The notes under the pieces are model-generated. The model saw only the letters and a program-made list of their open reading frames with translations, ran no database searches and was not told where the DNA came from. This document shows positions 48,620 through 58,718 of a stretch of DNA of 64,000 nt, piece by piece (the stretch's first letter is position 1; each line of letters starts with the position of its first letter). The stretch comes from Methanosphaera stadtmanae (GTDB lineage: Archaea > Methanobacteriota > Methanobacteria > Methanobacteriales > Methanobacteriaceae): NCBI GenBank assembly GCA_015062805.1, contig SUTQ01000001.1, forward strand, positions 158,547 through 222,546. Direction: 5' to 3'. The translations under genes were made by a program, and so were the position numbers.

Positions 48620-50620
48620 ATGTTTAGGCCAGCGAAAATGCAAAAAATAAGCATAGTTACTTTGAACCAATACACTAAACCCGTAATTGATATTCTTCAC
48701 GAAAAAGGATATATCCAAATAGAAGATTTAACCGAAAGTATCCAAGAAAATGAAGAATTAAAAGGGTTAGATGTATCAAAACAAGACCCACACGCAAGCA
48801 GAATTGCATCTTTATCAATGAAATGTAATAGTATTTTAGATACTTTAAAATCTGCTGAAAAGTCTATGAGTATGGTCGATGTTGTTAAAGGATTTATCAG
48901 CCCTAAAAAAATTGATTCTAAAGAAGTAGAAAATTTACCTACTACTGAATTAGTTGATAAAGCTGATGAAATTATTAATAAAGTTGATGCAGTCCTCAGT
49001 CCAATTGAAGCACGTATAAACGAAATTGGAACTGAAGAAACAAAGTATAAAGAATCTTTAAATGTTGCTAATCAATTAAAAAGTTTCGATATAGATTTCG
49101 CACACTTACAAGAAACAAAATACACTAATATAATTTCTGGTAGAATTCCATCCGAAAACTTATCTGAAGCTAAAAAAGGTATTGAAGAAATCACAGATAG
49201 GGTAGATATTTTCGAAGGAAAATCAAACTCTGATGATGAAAAAACTTTTGTACCAATTATAATTGTAACTGCAAAAGAATTTGAAGAAGATATATCTAGT
49301 GTTTTAAGACGCTTAGAATTTGAAAAATTAGATGTAACTGGTTTAAGCGGTAAACCTAATGAGATTATTGAAGCATCTAAAAACAAACTAGATGAATTGA
49401 AGAAAGAAAGAAAACAATGTATTAAAGATATAGGTGAAGTTGGTCAACGTTCAAAAGAACACTTGTTAGTGATTAATGAACAATTAGAACTTGAAAAAGA
49501 ACGAACTGAAATCTATTCTTACTTTGGTGAAACTAACAGTACAAAAGCTATTAAAGCTTGGGTTGTTAAAGATGATGTTGAAGAAACTTTATCAATTATT
49601 GATGAAGTAACTGATGGTAACAGTATTATTGAATTAGAAGATCCTACCGAAGAGGAAATTGAAAATAATAAAGTACCAGTAAAACAACAAAACCCTGGTT
49701 TTGCAAAACCATACGAATTACTCGTAAACATGTACTCAGCACCAAACTATAAAGATATTGATCCAACAATTATCATGGCAATATGTTTCCCATTCTTCTT
49801 CGGTTACTGTTTAACCGATGCATTCTATGGAATAATATTAGCTATTGTGGGATTAGTATTATACACAGGCTTAGGTAAAACAAGTAAAACTTACAAATCA
49901 TTTGGTACTATCGTAACACAATGTGGAATTTGGACTTTCATATTGGGTCTAGCTACTGGTGGATTTATTGGGGACTTTGTACCTCGTTTCATATTAGGTA
50001 ATGTAAACGCACCTTTACCAACAGTTATTCCTGATATAAATGCATTCGTACATCCAGAAAACATTTTAATATTAGCAATTATTATCGGTTTAATCCATCT
50101 TAACATTGCATTCTTATTTGGTATTATTGACAACGTTAAACGTGGAAATATCAAACAATTATGTGCTGGACAATTATGTTGGGTTTTAATTGAAATTGCT
50201 ATTGTAGGTTATTTATTAACAAACAGTATCTATGTATTAGCAGCAATTGCTATAGTTGCATTAATATTATTATTATATGGATCAGGTCCAATGGGTGTAA
50301 TGGACATATTCGGTTTCTTAGGTGATATCTTATCATACTCAAGATTATTAGCATTATGTCTATCCACTGGTGGTATTGGTATGACTGCTAACTTATTAGG
50401 TCAATTATTAGCAGGTATGATACCTTATGTAGGTATAGTTTTAGGTATAATTGTATTCTTTGGAGTACACTTATTTAACATTGCATTCCAATCAATGGGA
50501 TCATTTATTCACTCATTACGTCTTCACTTTGTAGAATTCTTCGGTAACTTCTACGAAGGAGAAAGTGACGAGTTTGTGCCATTCAAGGCAAGCAGAATTT
50601 ACACAAAACTAAAAAAATAA
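48620..50620 (+). CDS. ahaI: A-type ATP synthase subunit I (a-type stator)
   Basis: The 666-aa membrane stator forms the ion half-channels. The N-terminal ~370 residues are a cytoplasmic coiled-coil arm. From about 375 there are roughly eight helices (PTIIMAICFPFFFGYCLTDAF; FGFLGDILSYSRLLALCLST, with the conserved Arg). An in-frame TTG at 48593 exists, but the ATG at 48620 sits correctly behind AGGGGT, avoids overlap with ahaH and gives the family start MFRPAKMQK. Confidence 0.94.
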   Translation: MFRPAKMQKISIVTLNQYTKPVIDILHEKGYIQIEDLTESIQENEELKGLDVSKQDPHASRIASLSMKCNSILDTLKSAEKSMSMVDVVKGFISPKKIDSKEVENLPTTELVDKADEIINKVDAVLSPIEARINEIGTEETKYKESLNVANQLKSFDIDFAHLQETKYTNIISGRIPSENLSEAKKGIEEITDRVDIFEGKSNSDDEKTFVPIIIVTAKEFEEDISSVLRRLEFEKLDVTGLSGKPNEIIEASKNKLDELKKERKQCIKDIGEVGQRSKEHLLVINEQLELEKERTEIYSYFGETNSTKAIKAWVVKDDVEETLSIIDEVTDGNSIIELEDPTEEEIENNKVPVKQQNPGFAKPYELLVNMYSAPNYKDIDPTIIMAICFPFFFGYCLTDAFYGIILAIVGLVLYTGLGKTSKTYKSFGTIVTQCGIWTFILGLATGGFIGDFVPRFILGNVNAPLPTVIPDINAFVHPENILILAIIIGLIHLNIAFLFGIIDNVKRGNIKQLCAGQLCWVLIEIAIVGYLLTNSIYVLAAIAIVALILLLYGSGPMGVMDIFGFLGDILSYSRLLALCLSTGGIGMTANLLGQLLAGMIPYVGIVLGIIVFFGVHLFNIAFQSMGSFIHSLRLHFVEFFGNFYEGESDEFVPFKASRIYTKLKK

Positions 50621-50677
50621 ATTTTTAGTAAAAATAAAAAAATCATATAAAATTCATTTATTTGGAGGAAAAATAAA

Positions 50678-51166
50678 ATGGCAGCAGAATTAGCATTAGG
50701 TTCAGCTTTAGCTGCAATAGGTGCTGGAGTAGCAGTAGGATTTGCAGCTTTAGGTTCAGGTATCGGTCAAGGTATCGCATCTTCCGCTGGTGTAGGTGCA
50801 GTAGCAGAAGATTCAGGTATGTTTGCACAAGGTTTAGTATTTACAGCTATTCCTGAAACTCAGGCTATCTACGGTTTCCTTATCGCTATCTTATTATTAG
50901 TATTTTCAGGAATTATGGGAGGAAGTCCTTTAGGAGTAACTTCAGGATTAGTAGCAATTGGTGCAGGAGCAGCAGTTGGTTTCGGTGGTCTTGGTTCTGG
51001 TATGGGTCAAGGTATCGCATCTTCCGCATCTGTAGGTGCAGTTGTAGAAGATCCAGACATGTTTGCACAAGGTTTAGTATTTACAGCTATTCCTGAAACT
51101 CAGGCTATCTACGGTTTCCTTATCGCTATCTTATTATTAGTATTCGGTGGAATACTTGGAGCATAG
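50678..51166 (+). CDS. ahaK: A-type ATP synthase subunit K (duplicated c subunit)
   Basis: A 162-aa rotor proteolipid made of two fused hairpins, four helices. Each half has a Gly-rich helix (ALGSGIGQGIASS; GLGSGMGQGIASS) and an ion-site helix with IPETQAIYGF. The carboxylates are Glu60 and Glu140, both halves keeping one. The Gln-bearing PETQ pattern would be compatible with Na+ or H+ use; coupling ion cannot be decided here. The two halves share an 86-bp identical stretch. AGGAGG precedes nearby (TTTGGAGG). Confidence 0.96.
   Translation: MAAELALGSALAAIGAGVAVGFAALGSGIGQGIASSAGVGAVAEDSGMFAQGLVFTAIPETQAIYGFLIAILLLVFSGIMGGSPLGVTSGLVAIGAGAAVGFGGLGSGMGQGIASSASVGAVVEDPDMFAQGLVFTAIPETQAIYGFLIAILLLVFGGILGA
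50819..51144 (+). repeat. 86-bp perfect direct repeat inside ahaK
   Basis: Positions 50819-50904 and 51059-51144 are identical over 86 bp, exactly 240 bp (80 codons) apart. They cover MFAQGLVFTAIPETQAIYGF and the hydrophobic helix after it. Flanking parts of the two halves differ at both codons and residues. Perfect identity including third positions suggests recent gene conversion between halves. Confidence 0.9.
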
Positions 51167-51220
51167 ATTTAAAATATTAGGCTATACGCCTTTAAACAAT
51201 ATTTTTTCGGAGGAAAATAG

Positions 51221-51844
51221 ATGAGCGTTGGAGCAGATAAAATAATAGCAAATATTAAAGCAGATGCTCAAGCAAAAGCTGATGAAATTATCTGTAAAGC
51301 CACTGCGGAAAGTGAAAAAATCATTGCAGATGGAGAAATAGCAGCTCAAAACGAATCTGATTCAATCATTGCTTCAGCTCAAAAACAAGCTGATATGAAA
51401 TATCAACAAATTATTTCAGAAGCAAAAGTTAATGCTAGAAGAAAAGAGTTAGAAGCACGTGAAGAATTAATTGAAAAAGCTTTCAGAGTTGCATCAGAAA
51501 AAATTGAAAAACAAGCATCTGAAAATTCTGCAAATTATGTAGAATCTTTAAAAACCATGATTAAAGATGCATCATTACAAGTAGGTGGAAATCAACTTGA
51601 AATTCTTGTAAGAGAAGACGATGTTGACAATGTAAAATCTATGATTGATGAAGTATCTGAATATGTAACAAGTGAAACTGGTAATGACGTTTCCTTTATC
51701 ATAGGTGAACCAATTGATATTATTGGTGGAGCAGTTGTAAAAACTGTTGATGGTGAAGTTGAAGTTAAAAATACCATTGAAGCACGTATGCTTCGTTATA
51801 GAAAATATTTAAGATCAGAGGTTGCTAAAACACTATTTAAATAG
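51221..51844 (+). CDS. ahaE: A-type ATP synthase subunit E
   Basis: A 207-aa peripheral stalk subunit. The first ~110 residues are a long Ala/Lys/Glu coiled coil that pairs with subunit H. The C-terminal ~90 residues form the globular domain that caps the catalytic head (VGGNQLEILVREDDVDN; IIGGAVVKTVDGEVEVKNT). GGAGG precedes the ATG. It follows ahaK by 54 nt, a longer gap than between the later genes. Confidence 0.93.
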   Translation: MSVGADKIIANIKADAQAKADEIICKATAESEKIIADGEIAAQNESDSIIASAQKQADMKYQQIISEAKVNARRKELEAREELIEKAFRVASEKIEKQASENSANYVESLKTMIKDASLQVGGNQLEILVREDDVDNVKSMIDEVSEYVTSETGNDVSFIIGEPIDIIGGAVVKTVDGEVEVKNTIEARMLRYRKYLRSEVAKTLFK

Positions 51845-51860
51845 TTTGGAGGAGAATTAA

Positions 51861-53018
51861 ATGGAAGAAAGCATAATAGATTTGATAAACTCTTTCGGAT
51901 TCTCTTCTCCAGAGGCATTCATTGCATTGTTAGTAATGGTACTAGCTGTAGTTGGAGCAATAGTAGTAGTTATAACAATTAGACCGTTATTAGAATATTA
52001 CCCATACACATATCCTAATGCAAGAATTAGAGCAAAAATTGGTAAAATCTTAAGCGATAAACAAATCTCTGAATTAGCAGAAACCGAAAGTCTTGAAGAA
52101 GTAGCAAATTACTTAAGAGGACATAGAGATTATGCTAAATATGTAGATAAATATCCTATAGAACAAGCATTAGATGCAAATCTCGCAGAATCATATGATA
52201 CATTAGCAAAAGTTGCACCAAAAACATTAAAACCAACCCTTGACATTATGTTAGATCAATGGGATATTAAAAATATTAAAAGTGTGTTAATTGCTAAAGA
52301 AGCTAAATTAAACGAAGAAGAAACTCGTGAATTATTAGTTCCTTATGGTGTATTAAAAGATGATCAAGATAAAATGATTGAAGCTGACAGTGTTCAAGAA
52401 TTAATCGTTGCTCTTGAAGGAACACCATATGCTAAAGTATTAGAAGATGCATTACCAGATTATAATGAAAATAAAACATTATTAACATTAGAATCAGCTT
52501 TAGACAATTACTACTATGAAAGATTACTAGTTAAATCTTCAAGTCAAGAAGATGAAAATACTAGAATGTTACACAGTTACGTAGGAACAAAAATTGACAT
52601 TGCTACTTTAAAAATTATTTTAAGGGCAAAAGCAGATGGACTTGCATATGATCAAATTAAACCATATGTAATTAACAGAGGTTACAAGTTACGTGATTGG
52701 AAAGTTAAAGAATTAATGGAATCAGAAGATATCAATTCTTTATTAAGTAGTATTGAAAGTTCAGATTATGGGGCAGTTATTGCAGACCACATTCCTGAAT
52801 ACAATAATACTAAATCCATTGCTGTTTTCGATGAAGCATTAGATGCTTACGAAAGAAAAATGGCAAATAATATCTTTAAGAAAAAACCATTTGGCGTAGG
52901 TCCGATTGTAGGTTTCATTAACAAAAAAGAAACTGAAATCAAAAACCTTAAAATTATTGCAAGAAGTAAAAGAGGACCTGTTGTACCTAGTTCCGAAATT
53001 AAGGAGATGTTATTATGA
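51861..53018 (+). CDS. ahaC: A-type ATP synthase subunit C
   Basis: The 385-aa central-stalk cap (V-ATPase subunit d type) that couples the axle D-F to the K ring. Typical pieces are YTYPNARIRAKIGKIL near residue 48 and three related helical repeats with Tyr/Asp-rich turns. These include EEVANYLRGHRDYAKYV and SLLSSIESSDYGAVI. A hydrophobic N-terminal segment of ~30 residues is present. GGAGG precedes the ATG. The stop overlaps the ahaF start by 4 nt. Confidence 0.93.
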   Translation: MEESIIDLINSFGFSSPEAFIALLVMVLAVVGAIVVVITIRPLLEYYPYTYPNARIRAKIGKILSDKQISELAETESLEEVANYLRGHRDYAKYVDKYPIEQALDANLAESYDTLAKVAPKTLKPTLDIMLDQWDIKNIKSVLIAKEAKLNEEETRELLVPYGVLKDDQDKMIEADSVQELIVALEGTPYAKVLEDALPDYNENKTLLTLESALDNYYYERLLVKSSSQEDENTRMLHSYVGTKIDIATLKIILRAKADGLAYDQIKPYVINRGYKLRDWKVKELMESEDINSLLSSIESSDYGAVIADHIPEYNNTKSIAVFDEALDAYERKMANNIFKKKPFGVGPIVGFINKKETEIKNLKIIARSKRGPVVPSSEIKEMLL

Positions 53019-53332
53019 AAAAGGACATAGCTATAATGGCAGATCCAGATACAGTAACTGGTTTTATGTTGGGTGGAATAAAAAGTGGATTCCCAGTACA
53101 TAATACAGAAGAATCAAAAACTACTTTAAAACAGTTAGTTGATGATGGTTTTTCCATCATTATTACAACTGAAGCAATTGGTGATGAATTAAGAGAAGAC
53201 ATTACTAAATATACTAGTAGTGCATTACCAATGATTATTGAAGTACCAGATAAGTCAGGTTCACATAAAAGAGAAACTGACCCAATGAATGAACTTATTA
53301 AAAAAGTTATTGGGGTTGAGATGGTAAAATGA
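53015..53332 (+). CDS. ahaF: A-type ATP synthase subunit F
   Basis: A 105-aa axle subunit with a CheY-like fold: [20 protein letters not shown] at the start, [16 protein letters not shown] in the middle, and [13 protein letters not shown] near residue 75. Overlaps ahaC and ahaA by 4 nt at each end (ATGA), giving strong translational coupling. AAGGAG precedes the ATG. Confidence 0.94.
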   Translation: MKKDIAIMADPDTVTGFMLGGIKSGFPVHNTEESKTTLKQLVDDGFSIIITTEAIGDELREDITKYTSSALPMIIEVPDKSGSHKRETDPMNELIKKVIGVEMVK

Positions 53333-55083
53333 TTACAGGAAATATTATTAAAATTGCAGGTCCAGTTATTGTCGGTGGAGGTATGAGAGGTACCCAAATG
53401 CACGAAATGGTTCGTGTCGGTGAAATTGGACTTATTGGTGAAATTATTGAACTTGAAGGCGATACAGCTACTATTCAGGTTTACGAAGAAACTGCTGGTC
53501 TTAAACCAGGAGAAAAAATTGAAAGTACTGGAGGACCACTCTCAGTAGAATTAGGTCCAGGTATTCTCAAATCAATTTACGATGGTATTCAAAGACCATT
53601 AACAGAAATTAAAAGTATTGCTGGAGATTACTTACCTAGAGGGGTAGACGTACCAGCATTAGATAAAACTAAAGAATGGGATTTCAAACCTACAGTATCT
53701 GTTGGTGACGAAGTAAACGGTGGAGACATCATAGGTACCGTACAAGAAACTGTAGCTATTGAACACAAAATTATGGTACCACCTACCATATCTGGTACTA
53801 TTAAATCCATCCAAAGTGGAAAACACACAGTTGTTGATGACATTGCAGAAATCGAAACTGAAGATGGAATTAAAGCAGTACAAATGATGCAAATTTGGCC
53901 AGTAAGAGTAGGTAGACCTTATGTTAACAAATTAGACCCAGATGTACCTCTTATAACAGGTCAACGTGCACAAGATACATTTTTCTGTGTTGCTAAAGGT
54001 GGAACATCAGCTATTCCTGGACCTTTCGGATCTGGAAAAACTGTTACACAACAACAATTAGCAAAATGGGCAGATGCTGATATTGTAGTATATATCGGAT
54101 GTGGAGAACGTGGTAACGAAATGACTGAAGTACTTACCGAGTTCCCTGAACTAGAAGACCCAAAAACTGGTAATCCATTAATGGATAGGACAGTTCTTAT
54201 TGCTAACACATCCAACATGCCGGTAGCAGCTAGGGAAGCATGTGTATACACAGGTATTACCATTGCAGAATACTTCAGAGATATGGGTTACGATGTAGCA
54301 CTCATGGCAGACAGTACCTCAAGATGGGCAGAAGCTATGAGGGAAATTTCTGGACGTCTTGAAGAAATGCCGGGGGAAGAAGGTTACCCTGCATATCTCG
54401 CATCAAGATTAGCACAATTCTATGAACGTGCAGGAAGAGTAACAACTATTGGTTCACACAAAGCAATTGCATCTGTAACCGTAGTTGGAGCAGTATCTCC
54501 TGCAGGTGGGGACGTATCAGAACCAGTTACAACCAACACTTTACGTATTGCAAAAGTATACTGGGCATTAGATGCATCACTTGCAGACAGACGTCACTTC
54601 CCATCTATTAACTGGTTAAACAGTTATTCACTTTATGTGGACAGTATCACATCCTGGTGGAACAATGAAGTAGGTAGTGACTGGAGAGAGTTAAGAAATA
54701 CAGCAATGGCTCTTTTACAGAAAGAAGCAGAACTTAACGAAATTGTACAATTAGTTGGTCCTGATGCATTACCTGAAAAAGACCGTGTAACATTAGAAGC
54801 AGCACGTATGTTAAGAGAAGACTTCTTACAACAAAATGCATTCGATGACACAGATACATATTGTTCTCCTCAAAAACAATATAACATGTTAAAAACACTT
54901 TTATTATACAACACAACAGCACAAGAAGCATTAGCTGATGGTGGAGATGTAAATAAACTTGTTAACTTAGATGTTAGAGTTGATTTAGACAGAATGAAAT
55001 ATGTACCAGAAGATGAATTCGAAGCAAAAACCGAAGAATTAAGAGATGCAATACAAAAACAATGTAGTGAGGCTGTACAATGA
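53329..55083 (+). CDS. ahaA: A-type ATP synthase catalytic subunit A
   Basis: The 584-aa catalytic subunit. The Walker A motif GPFGSGKT lies near residue 230, the non-homologous insert typical of A/V-type A subunits at about 110-190, and [11 protein letters not shown] near 262. Walker [17 protein letters not shown] is near 326. It is uninterrupted, with no intein. The ATG overlaps the ahaF stop and its own stop overlaps the ahaB ATG (ATGA). Confidence 0.98.
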   Translation: MITGNIIKIAGPVIVGGGMRGTQMHEMVRVGEIGLIGEIIELEGDTATIQVYEETAGLKPGEKIESTGGPLSVELGPGILKSIYDGIQRPLTEIKSIAGDYLPRGVDVPALDKTKEWDFKPTVSVGDEVNGGDIIGTVQETVAIEHKIMVPPTISGTIKSIQSGKHTVVDDIAEIETEDGIKAVQMMQIWPVRVGRPYVNKLDPDVPLITGQRAQDTFFCVAKGGTSAIPGPFGSGKTVTQQQLAKWADADIVVYIGCGERGNEMTEVLTEFPELEDPKTGNPLMDRTVLIANTSNMPVAAREACVYTGITIAEYFRDMGYDVALMADSTSRWAEAMREISGRLEEMPGEEGYPAYLASRLAQFYERAGRVTTIGSHKAIASVTVVGAVSPAGGDVSEPVTTNTLRIAKVYWALDASLADRRHFPSINWLNSYSLYVDSITSWWNNEVGSDWRELRNTAMALLQKEAELNEIVQLVGPDALPEKDRVTLEAARMLREDFLQQNAFDDTDTYCSPQKQYNMLKTLLLYNTTAQEALADGGDVNKLVNLDVRVDLDRMKYVPEDEFEAKTEELRDAIQKQCSEAVQ

Positions 55084-56486
55084 ATGACGTAGATATTAAA
55101 ACAAGGGAATACACTACAGTATCCGAAGTATCTGGACCTTTAATGGTTGTTCAAGATGTTGAAGGTGTAGCTTACAACGAAATTGTAGAAATCGAAACCC
55201 CTTCAGGTGAAAACAGAACTGGTCAAGTTCTTGAAGTAGAAAATGACATAGCTCTTGTTCAAGTATTCGAAGGTACAAGTGACCTTAACACATTATCCAC
55301 AAAAGTACGTTTCACTGGTGAAACAGCAAAAATCGGTGTATCTGCAGATATGCTTGGAAGAATTTTCAATGGTATTGGTAGACCAATAGATGGTGGACCA
55401 GATATTATTCCAGATAAAGAATTAGACGTAAACGGTTCACCTATGAACCCTGCAGCAAGACAATTCCCTGCAGAATTTATTCAAACTGGTATATCTACCA
55501 TTGACGGTATGAACACACTTGTACGTGGTCAAAAATTACCTATCTTCTCAGGTTCCGGTTTACCACACAACCAACTTGCAGCTCAAATTGCAAGACAAGC
55601 AAAAGTACTTGCAGAAGATACTGAATTTGCAGTAATTTTCGGTGCAATGGGTATTACTCACGAAGAAGCAAACTTCTTCATGAACGAGTTTGAACAAACT
55701 GGTGCTCTTGAAAGAGTAACAGTATTCATGAACTTAGCAGACGACCCTGCTATTGAAAGAATCATGACTCCTAAAATGGCTTTAACAACAGCTGAATACC
55801 TTGCATTTGAAAAAGGTATGCACGTATTAGTAATTCTTACCGATATTACTAACTATTGTGAAGCACTTAGGGAAATTTCATCAGCACGTAGTGAAGTACC
55901 TGGTCGTAGAGGATATCCAGGTTACATGTACACTGACTTATCACAGATGTATGAACGTGCAGGACGTATCAATGGTAAAGATGGTTCTATTACTCAGATG
56001 CCTATCTTAGTTATGCCTCAAGATGATATTACTCACCCAATTCCGGACTTAACTGGATATATTACAGAAGGTCAAATTGTATTAGATCGTGAATTAGACA
56101 GAACAGGTATTTATCCTCCTGTAAACGTACTTCCTTCATTATCAAGGTTAATGAGTGGGGGTATTGGTGGAGAACGTACTCGTGAAGACCACAGTGGAGT
56201 GTCTGACCAATTATATGCTGCTTATGCAGAAGGTCGTGATTTAAGAGACTTAACCGCAGTAGTAGGGGAAGAAGCTTTAACTGAAAACGATTTAAAATAC
56301 TTAAGATTTGCTGACGCATTTGAAGATCAATTCATCAGACAAAGTCTTGATGAAGATAGATCTATTCAAGAAACTCTTGACTTAGGTTGGAAATTATTAT
56401 CTATCTTACCTAAAACTGAACTTAAACGTGTTAAAGACGAATTTGTTGAAAAATATTTCCCATCTGAAGAAGTTGTTGAAGAATAG
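55080..56486 (+). CDS. ahaB: A-type ATP synthase regulatory subunit B
   Basis: The 468-aa non-catalytic nucleotide-binding subunit. It has [17 protein letters not shown] at the N-terminus. [18 protein letters not shown] replaces the P-loop near residue 158. [20 protein letters not shown] is near 268. It alternates with A in the head. The ATG overlaps the ahaA stop. AGTGAGG lies upstream within ahaA. Confidence 0.98.
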   Translation: MNDVDIKTREYTTVSEVSGPLMVVQDVEGVAYNEIVEIETPSGENRTGQVLEVENDIALVQVFEGTSDLNTLSTKVRFTGETAKIGVSADMLGRIFNGIGRPIDGGPDIIPDKELDVNGSPMNPAARQFPAEFIQTGISTIDGMNTLVRGQKLPIFSGSGLPHNQLAAQIARQAKVLAEDTEFAVIFGAMGITHEEANFFMNEFEQTGALERVTVFMNLADDPAIERIMTPKMALTTAEYLAFEKGMHVLVILTDITNYCEALREISSARSEVPGRRGYPGYMYTDLSQMYERAGRINGKDGSITQMPILVMPQDDITHPIPDLTGYITEGQIVLDRELDRTGIYPPVNVLPSLSRLMSGGIGGERTREDHSGVSDQLYAAYAEGRDLRDLTAVVGEEALTENDLKYLRFADAFEDQFIRQSLDEDRSIQETLDLGWKLLSILPKTELKRVKDEFVEKYFPSEEVVEE

Positions 56487-56541
56487 TATCTATCTTTCAA
56501 CTATCTTTAATGGAAAATATATCAGAATAGGAGGCTAGATA

Positions 56542-57192
56542 ATGGCAGGAGAAAAATTAGATGGAATTAATCCAACACGTATGGAACTTCTTAATCTAAA
56601 AGACAGAGCTAAATTATCTACCAAAGGTCATAGTCTTCTTAAAGAAAAAAGAGACGCTCTAATTAAGGAGTTTTTTGAAATTCTAGATCGTGTTCAAGGT
56701 TCTAGGGATGAAGTTGAAAAAAAATTAGCAATTGCATACGCTGAATTAAACAAAGCTCAAATAGACATGGGAGATATGGCAGTTAAACGTGCAGCTTTAT
56801 CAGTTCGAGAATCTATTGAATTAGATATAAGTTCTAGAAGTATTATGGGTGTTTCTGTCCCTGTTGTAAAAAGTAAATCAACTCACAATGATGTAATAAG
56901 TAGAGGTTACGGTTTTGCTGGAACTTCAGCAAACTTAGATATTGCAGCTAAAGAATTTGAAGAATCTATTAAGATTATCATTGAACTTGGTGAAATTGAA
57001 AAAACCATTATTATGTTAGCTAAAGAAGTTGAAGCAACAAAAAGAAGAGTTAATGCTTTAGAGCATGTAATGATTCCTCGTATTAACAACACAATTTCAT
57101 TTATTGAAATGCGTTTAGAGGAAATGGAAAGGGAACAATTCGTACAACTTAAAGTTATTAAACGTAATATGGATGCAAAAGAATCTGAATAA
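56542..57192 (+). CDS. ahaD: A-type ATP synthase subunit D
   Basis: The 216-aa central axle. It has the N-terminal helix [37 protein letters not shown] near residue 30, and the C-terminal helix [20 protein letters not shown] near 165. This long antiparallel coiled coil is typical. AGGAGG precedes the ATG. It closes the operon; a T tract follows at about 57218-57225. Confidence 0.95.
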   Translation: MAGEKLDGINPTRMELLNLKDRAKLSTKGHSLLKEKRDALIKEFFEILDRVQGSRDEVEKKLAIAYAELNKAQIDMGDMAVKRAALSVRESIELDISSRSIMGVSVPVVKSKSTHNDVISRGYGFAGTSANLDIAAKEFEESIKIIIELGEIEKTIIMLAKEVEATKRRVNALEHVMIPRINNTISFIEMRLEEMEREQFVQLKVIKRNMDAKESE

Positions 57193-57327
57193 TTATGGGT
57201 TTTCCTTTAATTATTCTTTTTTTAACCTTTCTATATTTTTATAAAATACTATTTTTCAAAACAATTATATTTATTAAATTACTAATTTTATTTATCATAC
57301 AATTTAAAAAAATAAGGGTGTATTATT

Positions 57328-58416
57328 ATTACAAAAATTTTAGTTGTTGGTTCTAACACTAGAGCAGTATCAAAGTCATTAAGTGAATTAGGTTATATAG
57401 TGTATGCTACTAGTTTTTTCGAATTAGAAGATCAAAAAAAGTATGTGGAAAAGTTAATTGTTCCTTCATATTATGATAGTTTTGATTTAAAAATAATAGA
57501 AGATTTAGCATTAAATTATGTAAATGAAGTGGATTTTATTATATTTACTAGTGATGTTGATACAGATAGATTTCCTCGTTCAAAAATAATAGGAAATGCA
57601 AATAATAAAAACATTGTCGATAAGTATAAAATGTATAAAAAATTACATAAAAATTTTTTAATGCCTTTAACTTTTAAATTAGATTCTTCTAAAGAAGCCT
57701 GTGAAATAATTAAAAATTATTCTGAAAAAAAATTTATTGTTAAACCTATTATAGGTACTGGTGGATTAGGGATAAATTTTTTTAATAAAAATCTTAATCT
57801 TGAAAAACCTTTTTTATTACAAGAATTTATTGAAGGGGATAGTGTTAGTAGTTCCTTTTTATCTTATCAAAATCATAACATTGACATGGTTACAACTTCT
57901 GAACAAATAGTAGGATCTAAAATGTTAGGTGCTTCTGAATTTATGTATTGTGGGAATATAACTCCATTAATAAATTCAAATCCTAAATTAATCAATATCT
58001 CAACAAAAATTTCTAAAATGTTCAAGTTATTAGGGTCAAATGGTATTGATTTTATTTTAAAAAAAAATAAGGTTTATGTAATTGAAGTAAATCCTAGAAT
58101 TCAAGGTACTTTTGAATGTGTAGAATCCAGTTTTAATATGAATCTTGCAAAGGCTCATATGGATGTATGTAATGATGTTAAAGTAAATATTCCAAGTTTA
58201 CAGAAATTTACAGTAAAATTGCTCCCTTATTCATTTGATGATGCTAAATACAACATTATTGAAGATACATATATCAAAGATGTTTCATCACAAGATTTAA
58301 CGATAAAAAAAGGTTTTCCAATATCCACAATACTGGTTTCAGATAGGATTCTTGAAAATGCAATGAGTAAAGCAGAAATCATTAGAAAAAAAATATATAA
58401 TTCGAAAATTAATTAA
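57328..58416 (+). CDS. ATP-grasp carboligase-type protein (COG2232-like), apparent ATT start
   Basis: An ATP-grasp enzyme of 362 aa. ATP-grasp pieces are KFIVKPIIGTGGLGINFF, LLQEFIEGDSVSSSFL and VYVIEVNPRIQGTFECVE. It resembles the predicted ATP-dependent carboligases related to biotin carboxylase (COG2232); substrate unknown. The first common start is GTG at 57400, but coding clearly begins earlier: the frame from 57328 reads TKILVVGSNTRAVSKSLSEL, a Rossmann-like N-lobe. No in-frame ATG, GTG or TTG occurs between the stop at 57313 and 57400. ATT at 57328 (or 57325) lies 7 nt after AAGGGTG. Confidence 0.75.
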   Translation: MTKILVVGSNTRAVSKSLSELGYIVYATSFFELEDQKKYVEKLIVPSYYDSFDLKIIEDLALNYVNEVDFIIFTSDVDTDRFPRSKIIGNANNKNIVDKYKMYKKLHKNFLMPLTFKLDSSKEACEIIKNYSEKKFIVKPIIGTGGLGINFFNKNLNLEKPFLLQEFIEGDSVSSSFLSYQNHNIDMVTTSEQIVGSKMLGASEFMYCGNITPLINSNPKLINISTKISKMFKLLGSNGIDFILKKNKVYVIEVNPRIQGTFECVESSFNMNLAKAHMDVCNDVKVNIPSLQKFTVKLLPYSFDDAKYNIIEDTYIKDVSSQDLTIKKGFPISTILVSDRILENAMSKAEIIRKKIYNSKIN

Positions 58417-58568
58417 ATAATTCCAAAAGTTAATAATATATATACGATTACACCGAACGCAATTAAAAAAGTAGACACAATCATTATCCTTGTATATATA
58501 TAAAATAATTTTACTCTTCTTTCTGGATCTTCATCTAAATATTCTTTAATTGGATCTTGATAAGGCAT
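58413..58568 (-). CDS. Small membrane protein, 51 aa
   Basis: A 51-aa ORF: a polar N-terminus with MPYQDPIKEYLDEDPERR, then one long hydrophobic helix to the end (residues ~28-51). A strong AAGGAGAT ribosome site sits 5 nt before the ATG, which makes it a credible gene despite its size. It overlaps the end of the convergent ATP-grasp gene by 4 nt. It lies just downstream of tRNA-Gln on the same strand. No function is known. Confidence 0.72.
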   Translation of the reverse strand: MPYQDPIKEYLDEDPERRVKLFYIYTRIMIVSTFLIAFGVIVYILLTFGII

Positions 58569-58647
58569 AATTAATCTCCTTATTTTTTCATGTAAAATTA
58601 TGTTTAAGTTAATATAAAAAATTTTTCAAAATTAGAATAAAATTAGT

Positions 58648-58718
58648 AGTCCCAAGCGGAGTCGAACCGCTGTCCCCGGTTCCAAAGACCAGGAGGATTG
58701 CCACTACCCTATGGGACT
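58648..58718 (-). tRNA. tRNA-Gln (UUG)
   Basis: A 71-nt cloverleaf. The acceptor stem AGTCCCA/TGGGACT spans 58718-58648. The anticodon stem CTGGT/ACCGG has loop CTTTGGA, anticodon TTG (plus-strand 58683-58685). The T-arm is AGCGG-TTCGACT-CCGCT. There is no intron and no encoded CCA. The first pair is A1-U72, the archaeal tRNA-Gln identity element read by the GatDE amidotransferase route. A TTTATATA-type box on the minus strand lies at 58760-58768, about 43 nt upstream. Confidence 0.95.

Noticed and set aside
57400-58416. GTG at 57400 as the start of the ATP-grasp gene
   Set aside because: It would remove a conserved-looking N-terminal strand and glycine loop and has no ribosome site; the upstream ATT is preferred.
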